Assembly (NCBI GenBank): GCA_025526915.1
Contig: JAHLKH010000014.1
Location: 124,001-188,000 of the forward strand
Direction of reading: 5' to 3'
Origin: Entophlyctis helioformis
Lineage: Eukaryota; Chytridiomycota; Chytridiomycetes; Chytridiales; Chytriomycetaceae
Length of the DNA stretch: 64,000 bases
Within the stretch, counting starts at the first letter, position 1. Each line of letters begins with the position of its first letter. The notes below the pieces were generated by a model. That model was not told the origin of the DNA. It was given only the letters and a program-made list of their open reading frames with translations, and searched no databases. The position numbers and the translations under genes are program-made. This document shows positions 1-11,177 of the stretch, piece by piece.

Positions 1-543
1 GGGCTAACGAATCTGTCGAGCACGTCCGAGTTCCGCAACCTGATTGGCTTTATCTTTGGCGATCACGGGAGTGGCAGTGGCCACCGGGGGAGCGTAAGCG
101 CAGCCTCTGCGACGGGCGGTGGCGGCGGTAGTGGCGGGATGGCGGACGGTGGCGACGTGTTTGTGAACGGCATCGGTGCCGACGAGATGGTTCCGTTGGG
201 GGCAAACGGGCGGCGACAATCGCTGGCCGTTCCACTGCTGGCCGACGGCGGCAGATCGCGCCGGCAGAGCATGGCCGATCCAGGCCAGCAGCGCGACCAG
301 CCATCCAACGACCAGGAGGAGCACCACCACTTTCAGTCGATGGATGGCGGCGAGGGGTTTGACTACACGTACGAGGAGATCTGGCCGGCCACCGACGATG
401 TGCGGCAGGCGTGTCTCGAGGCAGGCGACTCGTGCTCGTCGTCGGACATGTCGTCGCCGTGCGTGTCCATGGTTGCCGACGACGCGAATGTGGCTCAAGC
501 GCTGGCCGAGGCGGTGGCCACCGAGATGCGCAGACGGCAGTGA
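1..543 (+). CDS. 3' end of an unknown protein (5' part outside the window)
   Basis: An open frame enters from the left edge in frame 1 and stops with TGA at 541-543. About 180 residues are visible. The first ~22 residues look like a folded segment ending in a hydrophobic patch (NLIGFIFGD). The rest is low complexity: a Gly/Ser run, two RRQS-type basic/serine sites that could be phosphorylated, an acidic His-containing stretch and a Cys/Ser-rich tail ending in MRRRQ. I recognise no domain and assign no function. The bases after the stop look non-coding. The minus-strand open frame across the same region is a composition shadow. Confidence 0.55.
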   Translation, partial: GLTNLSSTSEFRNLIGFIFGDHGSGSGHRGSVSAASATGGGGGSGGMADGGDVFVNGIGADEMVPLGANGRRQSLAVPLLADGGRSRRQSMADPGQQRDQPSNDQEEHHHFQSMDGGEGFDYTYEEIWPATDDVRQACLEAGDSCSSSDMSSPCVSMVADDANVAQALAEAVATEMRRRQ

Positions 544-999
544 GTGTGCTGCATCCAATAAACGAGCGCTGATTGCTGCGTGTTGTTTTACAGAAGCAGC
601 GGCCTCGACCGTGTCTGTGCGGCGCAGCCCCATGGCGATACCGATGGCCATGGCGGCCCGTCCGTCACCCGCCGTCACCCGCTGGTGAGTCACGATGATG
701 CAAAGCTGATGCGGGCGGTGCCCGAGAGCATTGGCGGACGGGCAACTGACTCGCGGCTGACTCGCAGGCGGCAGCAGCCAGCGCGCAGCCGCCACATAAG
801 ACGCAGCCAGCCCCGCTGGCGAGCAGGGTCCGCACACGCCGAGCCGCCTCCCTCCCGCACACCTCTGCATGCTTTCTGAACCGACCGCCGAAACTTGGCC
901 CAACCACCACAAGATCACGACCGCAGACGCGGCCTCCCTTGCAACACACACACCACACACACAACCGCACCACTCACACCAGCCCCTGCAGCACCCGCC
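544..999. other. Intergenic region and 5' leader of the CBS gene
   Basis: This 456-bp stretch separates the stop of the left-edge gene from the ATG at 1000. It has scattered CA-rich runs just before the start (roughly 938-990), typical of a fungal leader. I see no conserved coding frame, RNA gene or mobile-element sequence in it. Confidence 0.5.
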
Positions 1000-2320
1000 A
1001 TGTCCAACGACCTGCACCAGCTGCTCACATCCATCACCTGCGGTGCGCTGGTCAGCCAGGCGTCCGACCTGCGCTCGCCGTACACCTCGCCGCTGCATGC
1101 GCCGCCCGAGCACCCCATCTGCCTCGACTCGGAGCTCACCGTGCAAGAGGCCTGCGCGGCGCTCGCCCAGCACAAGATTAGCTCGGCGCCCATCTACAAC
1201 GCCGAGCAGGGCGGCTTCGTGGGGCAGATCGACTACCGAGACGTCGTGGCCTATGTGCTCACCATCATGCACAAGGTTCCGCACGACAAGCAGCAGTCGT
1301 TTGACGCCGACATGGTACGTCTCTCTGTGTGTGTGTGCGTGTGTGTCTGTGTGTGGTGGCATGGCTGGCTGGCATACCCTTGTCTGCACCTATGCCCATG
1401 CCATGCCCGTGCCCATGCCCGTCCTTGCCCATGTCTATGCCTGCCAGGCTGCCAGGCCTTGCACACACCGCCTTCCCTCGCTCCCATTGTCCCACGCCGT
1501 GCAGAGCATCCCCACTAACCGCTGTTCCAACCATGTACACCGTCACGCATTTCAACCCATGCAGGATGTCAAGGACGTGGTCAAGCGCGCGCTGCAGCAG
1601 GGCCACGGCTCGGTCCCTGTGCGGCTGCTGTCCAACATGAGCACCAACAACCCGCTTGTCGTTGTGGATGCGTCGGCCCCTGTGCTGGACGCCGTTGAAG
1701 AGTTTGTGCGCGCCAAGGTGCATCGCGTCGTGGTGCTCGACCGCAGCGTCGAGGGCAAGCCGACGTTCCTGGGCGTCCTGTCGCAGTCGACCGTTGCCGC
1801 GCTCGTGGCCACCAAGCTCGGCAAGCTGTCCCGCCACCGCCCGAGCGAGGCCACCTGGCCCATCGGCGACACGTCGATTGGAGACCTCAACCTGGTGCAG
1901 GGCGACGTCATCTCGATCTCGCCCGACGACTCGGTGCTCGAGGGCCTGTACCAGATGCACGAGCAGCGCATCTCGTCGATTGCCATTCTCAACAAGACGC
2001 CCGACGGCAACGACCTGTGGGGCTCGATCAGCATGACCGACATCAAGGACGTGCTCGGCCGCAAGAGCGGATGGGCCCGCCTCATGCAGCCCGCCAAGAA
2101 GTTCTTTATCGACATTCGCAACAACCAGGTGCTCGAGAACGCAGGCCACGACTCGGTGCCGTCGTTTATTGTGCATCCCACAACGCCGCTCGTCACGGCG
2201 GTCGAGAAGATGGTGGCGACACACGCGCACCGCGTCTGGGTCGTGGAGAATGACGGCACGGGCCGCCGCGTCGTGGGCGTCCTGACGCTGTCCAACGTGA
2301 TGCCTCTGTTGCTCAAGTGA
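1000..2320 (+). CDS. CBS-domain protein (AMPK-gamma / Sds23-like, Bateman modules)
   Basis: Two exons, 1000-1314 and 1565-2320, give 356 residues. The 250-bp intron starts gtacgt, contains a TG repeat and ends gcag; both exons meet in phase 0. Four CBS-type repeats can be followed: SELTVQEACAAL near residue 45, a second around the VRAKVHRVVVLD segment, a third with DSVLEGLYQMHEQRISS, and a fourth with TAVEKMVATHAHRVWVV ending in GVLTLSNVM. Paired CBS domains (Bateman modules) bind adenine nucleotides. The four-repeat layout fits either the gamma subunit of the Snf1/AMPK kinase or the Sds23 phosphatase regulator. I lean to the AMPK-gamma side because of the Hx-RVWVV pattern, but cannot decide. 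The ATG chosen is the first in frame after the CA-rich leader. Confidence 0.8.
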
Positions 2321-2485
2321 CCCTGCGTCCTTGCATCCTGGCTGTGCCCCCCTACCTGGCTGTCCCCCGGTGTCTCACGCTCACACAGCCACCGCCTCAA
2401 ACTGCCTCGTATTTCTCCGCGCTGTTGATTTGTCCGCAATGAACCGCATCGCAGCTTCCCTCAATCCTCTCATACTGTCAAGTCC

Positions 2486-3659
2486 ATGTCGGACATTCCG
2501 TTTGTCGTGCAGCAGTCGCTGCTCTCGTTTACCGTCTACTGCTCGCTCCACATCCTCATATGGGTCGCTGCGCCCCTGCTCGTGGGCAAGCGCAAGTTCA
2601 AGTCGCTGACGTTCGAAGACCAAATCTACGTGCCTGAACGGTGAGCATATGCCTGCCTGCCTGCCTGTCTGTTTACCATGCCATGCAGCCGTCTCACACA
2701 TTACTCCGCTGCCGTGCCTGCGCCTGCGTCTGCGTCTGCGCCTCACGCCGCAACAGCATCATCTCGACCATCAATGCGCTGGGCACCGGCCTGCTCGGCT
2801 TCTGGATGCTGTTTGTCGATGCGCCGTTCCATGGCCCAAACATCCTGCACATCTGGACTCCGCTCATGGACATCTTCTGTGCCTGGTACTTTGGCTACTC
2901 GGCCTACGACCTGCTCACCATGGCATTCCAAGAGCACCACTGGACCATGTGGCTGCACCACATCCTTGTGAGTCCACTGTCTCTCCCTCTGTCTCACTCC
3001 TTGTGTCAGTCGGTCTCTGTCAGTCGGTCACTGCTTGCCTTGTCGCTCGAATCTGCCCATCCACATGATCCGGCACCTCAGACTCCTCCGACACTGATCA
3101 ACGGCCAGCGAGACAGTGCGACGGACACTGACACGAATCACTAAACCGCAACCATCCCGCAGGGCGTCATGGGCATCATCGGACTGGTCGCCTACAACAA
3201 GACGGCCGTGTACCCCGTCTACTTTATGATCACCGAGTTCACGGCCATCCTCAACAACCTGCTCTGGTACATCAAGGCGATCCGCGACTCGGATGTCGAC
3301 GCCAACGAGCGGGCCAAGGCAGCCGGATCCAAACCGCCAGCGCGGGCACCGTCGGCGCTGTATGTGCAGACGATGCACGTGCGTGGATGGGCCTTTGTGC
3401 TGCTGCGCGTGTGGGTCGGCCCCTACGCAACCTATGTCGTGTACAGGGAGATTGGCAGCTGGTCCGGCTTTGCCAGAGACTGGATGGCGCTGCCTGCGCC
3501 GGCCGCCGTGCTGGGCCTGCTCGCTGTCGTTGTGTTACGGCGCTCAATCTCGTGTGGACGCCGGCCATGTTTGTCAAGGCGGCGTCGACGGACAGGAAAT
3601 ACCGTGCCTCTCTCAAGGCGGGCTCGTCTGCAGCGCTCGAACCCAAAAAGACGCGATAG
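2486..3659 (+). CDS. TLC-domain (TRAM/LAG1/CLN8) multi-pass membrane protein, one apparent frameshift
   Basis: Exons 2486-2640, 2757-2967 and 3163-3659 join in phases 2 and 0. The product (287 residues with one base restored) has about six hydrophobic segments and the TLC core: FEDQIYVPER, a Trp/His-rich EHHWTMWLHHIL segment, and EFTAILNNLLWYIKA, as in the TMEM56/TLCD4 branch. TLC proteins act in lipid sensing or sphingolipid metabolism in the ER. The frame is lost near 3530-3540. One missing base there would continue into NLVWTPAMFVKA and end in KKTR, a dilysine ER-retrieval tail, which supports an ER protein and a deletion rather than a true early change of C-terminus. It lies 165 bp downstream of the CBS gene on the same strand. 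Confidence 0.75.
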
Positions 3660-3826
3660 ACAGCCTGCCCTGCCCGACCCTGCTGTGCCGCCTCGTGTGG
3701 CCTCATAATCAATGCCAGCCAACAACAAGTTGCGTGGAAAATGAATGTGTTCAATGGATGGCACAGGCGCTGGGATAGGAAGGGATGCTGGCAGACGCTG
3801 GTGTGGCGAAGAGCGGTACAGAATGT

Positions 3827-5249
3827 TCAAGGGCAGTGGGTGGCGGGAGCATTGTCGAGACGCACGGAGCGATCAAACACATACGATCCAACAAAGATGC
3901 CAACCAGCACGCCAATAACGAGGCCCACGTTGAACGTCATGACAATCAGCATCATCAGGTACGAAACCAGGGCCTCGACCATGGTCAGCAGGGACTTTTC
4001 AAGCTGGTAAACCTCGACGCGGACATCCCACGTCTTGTTCGCAGCCGTGACAAGCGCGGCGGTCGAGGCGGCCTTGGACTTGAGGTCTTGGATGTCGCCA
4101 GACTCGCCCGATGGCTGGCCCGGCTGGCTGAACTCGCTGGCAGGCACGAGCGAGAGACGGTACGCGTGGTGCACATCGAGGCGCGACTTGCGGAACGCGC
4201 CAATGGCAAAGTAGAGGACCGAGAGGCCAAAGGCGAGCAGCCAGGCACCTGCGTACTGGCCAGTCGAGCGAGGCACAAAGGACTTGAAGAGCACATAGTC
4301 TTGGATTCCCGTGTGGAAGTACATTTGCATGAGCTGATGATGTGGATAAATGTGTGTGCGAGTGTGAGCATGCGAGCGTGATCAAGGTCGGAAGTATTGG
4401 ATGCTAAGCAGGCAAGCAGGCAAGCGGGCAAGCACATACCGGAACATCTTCAATGGCACTGCCGAGGCCGTCAGAAGACGACGAGCTGCCGGCGGGGCAG
4501 TACGGAGCGAGGGCAGCAGGCAGCGGCGACTGGGCACAGAACTTGTTGTACGGCGCACAGTTGCTCATCTCTGGCATGGCCTGCACGGCACATGTCGGCA
4601 CAAGCGGGAGTTGCGGCCGAAAGTCAGCACGATCCAAGTCGGCAGAAACAGCGCAAATGACAGCGTGTGGATACAACAGGCTGGGATTCCGGGCATGGAT
4701 GGGCAAGGGACAGACACAGACGGGCAGACAGACCTTGCACAGCTGGGCGTAGACAGCCATGACGTTGCAGTTGCTGACGGTGGTGTTGGAGGCAGGTGCC
4801 GGGCAGGCATCGCAGCCCTCCATGCGCATGGCCTTGCAGACGTTGAAAATGCGCTGCTGCGTCTCGAGCGTCGACGGCAGGCCAGGCACACTGGCACACA
4901 GCGGGCTGGTCGGGGCAGTGCCCGCGGCGCCGCACGTCGCAGCGACGGGCGAGCAGGCAGCGGCACCGCCGGCCACCGCAGCATCGGACTGGCAGGCCGT
5001 GGCGAGCAGGTTGGCGTCGCTGCAGGAAGTGTCGGCCGACGGCGACTTGCATGTCGAGCGAAGCGAGCAAGCGACGAGACGCTGCGTGGTTGGTGCGGCG
5101 CACAGCTGCGACAGTGACGCCTGCGCAGTCGCAGGGTCGGCAAGGCCTGTCTGCTGGGCTGCAACGAGTCCGGCAGGTGGCAGAGCGGCTGCCACGGCAA
5201 CGACAGCGAGAGTTGTGCGGGCGAAGGCGGCGAGAGTTGTGCGGGACAT
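3827..5249 (-). CDS. Ctr-family copper transporter with Cys-rich ectodomain
   Basis: Exons 5249-4734, 4580-4440 and 4333-3827 give 387 residues. The N-terminus is a signal peptide (MSRTTLAAFARTTLAVV, then an Ala-rich core). A ~200-residue extracellular part follows with regularly spaced cysteines and short Met clusters (MPEMSNC, LMQMYFH). The C-terminal half is the Ctr core: MYFHTGIQDYVLF before helix 1, an MxxxM selectivity motif inside SYLMMLIVMTFN in helix 2, and a GxxxG motif (GIFVG) in helix 3. Ctr proteins are trimeric high-affinity Cu(I) importers. The long Cys-rich ectodomain is unlike the short Met-rich tails of yeast Ctr1/Ctr3. The first intron (153 bp) has no stop and is a multiple of three, so its retention would keep the frame. 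An upstream in-frame ATG at 5315 was not chosen because it would bury the signal peptide. Confidence 0.85.
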
Positions 5250-5451
5250 TTCACGGATCATTTGGAAGCAGGCAAGCGCTAGCAAAAAAGGCGCACTTTT
5301 GGCTGTGATCACCAACGAGAGCGACAGAGTGCCAGCAAACGCTGTGCCACTCAGGCGACGACTGTCGGACGCCGAACAAGTCCAGGCGGAGCTGGCTGGT
5401 CGGGTTTAAGATGCCGAATCTGAGATGTAGGGATCTGAGATGCCGGATATG

Positions 5452-5790
5452 GGAGCTATTATTGGGGGCGTCGCAATCACTCGGAGCCGGCACGCAAACA
5501 AGCTGTGTGTGTGCCAGCGGTCGTACCAAGAAGAGATCATTGAAGGGTTTAGCATGACCGGCTCGTCCCCTGTCTCTCTGCCGTACGAATCGTCGCTAGT
5601 CTTGGTCAAGCGTCTCTAGTCGAAGCCTCAAGAGACGGTCTTTGAGTACGCTGCCGCAGTGGGAATGCTCATGTATGCGACGACACATACTCGCCCGGAT
5701 CTCTGCATGGCGGAGGAACAACTGCTGTCGATACACGCACGATTTCCTGCTCTCGGCATGTGCAGGCGGTGCCTCGCCATGACATCTACA
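5452..5790 (+). mobile_element. Decayed Ty1/copia reverse-transcriptase fragment
   Basis: Frame 1 reads a copia-type RT C-terminal signature: GGVAITRSR, then a CQRSYQEEIIEGFSM segment matching the usual 'sQ..Y...il..f.m', an in-frame TAG at 5617-5619, and then YAAAVGMLMYATTHTRPDL, the hallmark of the region between RT and RNase H in Pseudoviridae. Sequence similarity fades after about 5790. No LTRs, integrase or gag were found nearby, and the stop codon shows it is dead. It lies between the copper transporter and the long gene-free stretch. Confidence 0.7.
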
Positions 5791-8339
5791 AATCAATGTC
5801 TGCCGGCCATGGGACATCCGCACAAGGCCGCATGCAGCATTGGCAGACGCGGTGCAAGCCAACGCGTCTGGACAGGCCAGTGGCAGATGGTGGTTGGTGT
5901 CGACAAGTGCGGCATCATGGAGTTCTCCACACGGCCAACCAACAACGCAGGCAACGACCCGCGAGATATTGTCATGCTGCATGTAAGAGCCTGATCATGT
6001 CTGCACGGTGCATGGCTTCCGTCTCAATGCGTTGTATCTCTGGAGGTATTGGGCAGCTTGCTCCGTGCCAGCGATGGGCAATGTACCTGCTGCTGCTTGG
6101 CATTCGACCGTTCGTTTGTTCATTCATCTGCCGCACCAACCATCCCTCTCTCCGGCCATCGTCGGCAGAGGGCATGCAGGAGAACAGCAAGCGGCCAGCC
6201 AGATGCGATCCACCTGGCATCCACTTGACATCCACAAATATCCACTTGACATCCACCGGCATTCGATGCGATCTTGGCTTGCGCGACAGAAACCAGCCGC
6301 AGCAGCAATGCGGCGCAAGGCTCAGATGCAACCAGGACCTGTGCACAGCGCCTGTGCACCGCAGCTGTGCCGGCAGAGCGATGGAGCGAGAGAGCGAGAA
6401 GCGAGGACCCAGCGGCAGTCTGTGCAGCACACACCACCACAGGCAAGTGAGTGCATGCATACCGCCAGCGTCCTTTGGTTGCAGCCACACCAACACAAAC
6501 AAACAGCCCCCGCTGCCGCCGCTGCTGCCAAACGTCTGCCCACGCAAGCAAGTCTGTTGTGCGGCACTCGCTCCTTGTGCACCCAGCCGCTCTGGAACTT
6601 GATGGGCAGCGACCATGCCCAGCCATCCAGCCATCCAGCCGCTCGGCCGTCCGTCTGCTTGCCTGATCGGGATCGCAAACAACACTTTCGCCTTGACCGT
6701 CCCTTGACAGCACCTGCCTCCAGAGCATGCAGCGACTTGCCTCTGCGCCCTCTTTCGGCCTGTCAACCTGTCAGCCTGTCAGCCTGCCAGCCTGTCAGCC
6801 TGTCGCATCCCAGACACCTGCGGCCATACCAAACTCACTCTTGGGGTCACATCCACGGCGAAACGCGCGATTCTGGCCTGTCGACTGCGGGCGGGCTGGT
6901 CGGACGGTCAGTCAGTCGGCCAGTCGGCCAGTCGGTCCGTTGGCTCGCAGCCGTGCAAGTCCCCTTTGGCAGCACCGAGTGCGGCCCCTTGCAATCCGCA
7001 ATGGCAGCCGATCTCAACCCAGACCCGCCCCGCTCCGCGATGGCAGACAGGTGCGCTCCATGGGGCAATCACGACTGCAAACGCGGCCTGGCTATTGGAT
7101 CTCTTGAGCAGCAAGCACCAGCAGCAAACACGAGCACGAGCGAGCCGCGTCGCGTCACGTCGCGCCTTGGGGTTCAGCGGCTCGCTTCGGTCTGCACCGT
7201 CAGCACCTGCTGCACCTGCTGCACCTGCGTCAGTGTGGGCCGAGCGTGGTTAGCGTGCGGATCGACGTCAGTGGCAGGTCGTGGCACACAGCCAGTGTGT
7301 GAACAGCCATTGTGTGAACAGCCGCCCACACGAGCCAGGCTGCCATCAAGAGCCGCTGGCAAGTAGCACATGCTCGAGCCAGTCAGCATCGCACGCAGGA
7401 CAAGAGCATGGACGCGACGACAACAACAACAACAACGACAACGACGGATGCGACGCTCGCTGGCCAGCCTGCTGTGCAGGTGCATGGGGACGGCCCGTGC
7501 ACGCACAGCCCGCTCACAGCTCGCGCACAACCCGCGCACACACGCAAGCATGCGAGCATGCGACGGACGGACCAGCGGCCCTCTGTGCGTCTCACGGGCC
7601 GATCCGCCAGCAGCCGCCCCGTTGTCTGCGAAACCGGCACTGGGCCACACAGGCCAAGCCGGCTCGACTCGCTCACCTGGGCACCGAGCAAGACCGCGGC
7701 CCGCCGCACCCGGGCGAGCTCAAGGCGAGCAGGGCAGTGGCCTCGAGACCCCGCTGGCTGCTGCCCTGCTTCCCTTGGCCTGGGCACGCTATCGATGGCT
7801 GCTGCACGTCGTTTCTGCTGCACGTTGCGGCTGCACCTGAGATCCAAGCTAGATCACGAAGCAAGACGGAAGCAAGACGGAAGCAAGACGGTAGCACGAC
7901 GGTAGCACGGACGACGGTAGCACGGCACGAGCGAAACACGGCACGACAGAAGCACGGCACGAGCACCAACACGAGCACCAACACGAGCACCAACACGAGC
8001 ACCAACACAAGCACCAACACAAGCCACGCACAGCCGCCACCCCTCGTCTTCTCATCTGGGCTGCCCGCCTCGGTGGCCCGCCTCGGTGGCCCTTTTGTCT
8101 TCTCATCTGGATGGCACTTGCGGCGAGTCGCAAAACAGACTGCAGATGCAGATGCGCATCGACAGCACGCCCAGCACGCCCAGCACGCGCCGGAGCAGGC
8201 TTGATAACATAAACCGAGCGGAGCCATCCAGTGGCGCCATCCGCGTGTGTCGCACGCACCGACACACGAGCCACCCCGCTCCTTTTATCAAGGCGGGGCT
8301 CTTGCCTCTCCTCGCCGCCATTCCAACATCGCTGGCGGC
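5791..8339. other. Long gene-free stretch with short repeats
   Basis: About 2.5 kb with long open frames on both strands that look like composition artefacts: they are rich in Ser, Pro, His, Cys and Arg with no domain and overlap one another in several frames. Visible repeats include cctgtcagc units at roughly 6760-6810, CAA-rich DNA near 7420-7445, gcaagacgg units near 7860-7890 and a ccaacacgag/caccaacacgag array at about 7960-8025. The last part must contain the promoter of the cyclin gene. I see no RNA gene or intact element. Confidence 0.5.
7960..8030 (+). repeat. 12-bp tandem array (accaacacgagc-type)
   Basis: Five to six head-to-tail copies of a 12-bp unit (caccaacacgag, the last ones caccaacacaag). 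It is a simple minisatellite in the gene-free region upstream of the cyclin gene. Confidence 0.7.
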
Positions 8340-10479
8340 ATGGTTGCAACCCGCAGCCAGACCCGCCGGCTTGCAGCAGCAGCTGCCGCCCCTACCCGCA
8401 TGCTCCGGGCAAGCACCATCGCCCAGCGCAAGCCCGCCCCCGCTGCCCCCGCTGCCCCCGCTGCCCCCGCTGCCCCCGCTGCCACCACTGCCGCTGTCGC
8501 TGCCGCCACCACCACCGCTGCTGCTCCCGCTGCCCGCGACCCTCCAAGGAGGACTGCGGCCAAGCGTACGGCGGACAAGGACGACGACATTGGCTCAGGT
8601 GCAAGAACAAAACGCGCACGGCGCAACGTTCCTTCAGCGCCCGCAGCGCCTGCAGCGCCTGTCGCACCTGCAGCGCCTGTCGCGTCTATCGCACCTGTCG
8701 CACCTGTAGACTCAGCCGCACCTGCCGAATCAGCCATCCGTGCCGAATCAGCCACTCTTGCCGAACCCGAGTTACATGTCGCACCTGTCAACTCAGCGAC
8801 TCCTGCCGAATCAGCCATCCCTGCTGAATCAGTCACTCTTGCCGAACCCGACGCCGCCACTGCCCGCCAGTCTTGTAAAAGACCTGCGGCCACGTGTGAG
8901 GCGCTCGACGACATCGGATCAGGTGTAGGAACAAAACGCCCACGGCGTCACGCGCCTGCCGAATCTGCCGCGCTTGTCGAATCTGCCGCACCTATCGCTC
9001 CTATCGTCCCTGTCACTCCTGCAGATCCTGCGGATCCTGCTGGACCTTCCGCGCCTACCGCCCCTGCCACTGCCTTTACCGCCACTACCGCCGCTGCCCC
9101 CACTGCTGCCGCTTCGCCTGCTACCTTGGCTGCCTCTGCTGCCCCTGATGCTATCACTAGTATCGCGGCCAAGCATGAGGCGGCCGAGGAGGAGACCGGC
9201 TCGCCTGCATTGGCATGCACGGCCAAGATGGCGGACAAGCTCATGGCGTGGTCGCAGGTATGCATGCTTGACGAGCATGCTGTCCATGCACGCGTTGTTT
9301 TCTATCCATGTATCCTGTTCTGACCACCATGCTGTCGATATGTGTCTTTATCCAACTACTACAGGGCGACCCAGCTTCCATTGTGGGCGACTACATTCAC
9401 AAATGGGAGCTGGAAATCAGGCGCGAGCATCTCATAATGTCAGGGTGTCGAGACCATGAGGCGTTCAACGGCGAGATCGATGGAGACTCCCGCAAGGAAG
9501 TCACCAAGTGGATGCGTGGCGTGTCGTACAATCACGGGTTTCAGTGCAAGACGTTCCATATGGGTGTCAACTTCCTGGATGCGTACATGACGTACTATTC
9601 CGGCCAAGTGAGGCTGGAGGACTTTCAGCTGCTGGCGATATTCTGTCTGTTTACGGCTGCAAAGATCGAGGTGAGAACTTGGTGTCCATCATACTAGGCC
9701 ATCTACTTCTTCATATCCGTCCAATCTGGTGCTGACATGTAGCTGCTGTGCACAGGAAACCGACTTTTCGACCAAGCTGTCTCATTTTGTCAAGTTTGCC
9801 CTCGAAGACCTCACGACGGACGCCGACAGAGCACAGATGCTGAGCAAGATCAAGTATCTGTACAAATGTTTCCAACACGAGCTTTTGAATGTAAGCCATC
9901 CCCTTCTTTGCTCTGCTACCGTCTGATCACTTGAGAGTTGCCTTGTATCGTCAATGACTGACATTGCATGGCGCATCTGGTCAGATTTTTGATTGGAATA
10001 TGCTTATCCCTTCTGCAATTGACTATCTGCTGGGATGCTTCGAGCGGCACAGGATGCTGACCGCCTGCAAGAGTCGAGTCGAGTTTGCCCACTTTGACAT
10101 GGACGGATACCAGTACGACAGCACGGGGTTCTTTTCACAGGCGGCATCGCTCCTCCATCACGCGGTCTGCGAGGTCGAGTCGCTCAAGTTTTCAAACAGC
10201 CAACTGGCCTCGTCTGCATTCTACCGCACGGTGATGACCCATGAATCTGTGTCTGGTATGTCCCAACCTCACAGATCGTGCCTGCTCGTGTTCATGCAGG
10301 CTCTTCTTTGGCTGTTGCAGTAGCTGACCGTGATGTGCACACGCTTAACAGAGGTGCCATTCTACCCGGCCGACGTTGAGCTGGTTACTGGATTCACCTT
10401 GGCCGAGTTGGAAGAGTGTCTCGAGTTCATGAGCAGATTCAACATCTCACGATCCACAGTTCTCTCCTGCGCTCATTGA
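8340..10479 (+). CDS. Cyclin with a long low-complexity N-terminus
   Basis: Exons 8340-9257, 9365-9670, 9756-9890, 9985-10255 and 10352-10479 join in phases 0, 0, 0 and 1 and encode 585 residues. The first ~290 residues are Ala/Pro/Ser-rich with two copies of a DDIGSG...TKR.RR motif that look like duplicated nuclear-localisation segments. The cyclin box begins around GDYIHKWELEIRREHL and includes VTKWMRGVSYNHGF, HMGVNFLDAYMTYY and LLAIFCLFTAAKIE, the expected helices 1-5 with the conserved Lys/Glu pair that contacts a CDK. A cyclin C-terminal domain is hinted at by LPSAIDYLLGCF and by GFTLAELEECLEFM. The class (B-, A- or G1-like) cannot be fixed. The end is the least certain part: a further 3' exon is possible. 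Confidence 0.75.
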
Positions 10480-11177
10480 TGCAGCTCCACTTGACACTTC
10501 TTTTCATTCTCTCTCTATATTGTGCACGTCGACACTACCCACTTCCCCTCCCCTCTATTCCCATCGCCGTTTCTCTTGTGAGATGCCATCTTGGTGACGC
10601 CGATCCGGAATACATATCCATCTACCCAGTGCGTGTTTGAGAAGCGACACAGACGTGTGGAATGGACTGCGACTTGGCTGCCAATCAAGGCACAACAGCA
10701 AGCAGCTCAAGTGCAGTGGCTCGCTGGCAAGTGCCTGGTGGTGGTGTGGCTCATCTGCGCGCATTTGGCGTTCCTGGCGTCGACCACAATGGCGTCGTCA
10801 TCACGAGCGAGATTGAGCGCAGTGTGCAGTGTCGCATGATGGGTACCACTCTGCGGATGAGACGCATCTGCTTTTGGGACCATGCCAAGCGGTCGACGCG
10901 GTCGAAAGGTGCGAGGCACAGACCAACGAGAGCCTGACTCGCCAGGACGAGCTGTCGGTCGAGGAGCACGCGGTGATCGAGCGGACTCTCACATTGACGC
11001 GATGCCCTTTGGTCGGTCGTTGGCAAGGTGCAGCCGCCGCTTCATATGCGTTTAATGGCACCTTTATGTGGTATCCCGTTCATCAAACAACCAAAATGGC
11101 GACTCGGGTTCGTGCCAAGGATCAAGCTTGTTGAACGCAATGGTCCAAATACTGACGCTTGAGGCCCACAGCGACCA
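10480..11177 (+). other. Unresolved stretch between cyclin and SPT3, possible coding exons
   Basis: About 700 bp. Plus-strand fragments such as GDADPEYISIYPV (~10597-10635), VVITSEIERSVQCRMMG (~10790-10850) and LSVEEHAVIERTLTLTR (~10950-11000) look protein-like and lie in different frames. They could be exons of a separate short gene or of the cyclin 3' end, possibly with single-base errors. I could not build a consistent model or recognise a family. The ATG of SPT3 follows at 11178. Confidence 0.3.

Noticed and set aside
4..1389. 461-codon minus-strand open frame across the left-edge gene and the CBS gene start
   Set aside because: It is antisense to two supported plus-strand genes, rich in Arg/Val/Cys/His, and has no domain; a GC-rich shadow.
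3525..3545. Programmed ribosomal frameshifting as the reason for the repeated single-base breaks
   Set aside because: The break sites in the TLC, ACAD8, SRC1 and UFE1 genes share no slippery heptamer or following structure. Missing bases are simpler.
6008..8204. Long plus-strand open frames (452 and 307 codons) in the gene-free stretch
   Set aside because: Ser/Pro/His/Gln-rich, spanning obvious tandem repeats, mutually overlapping in other frames and strands, with no start context, introns or motif.
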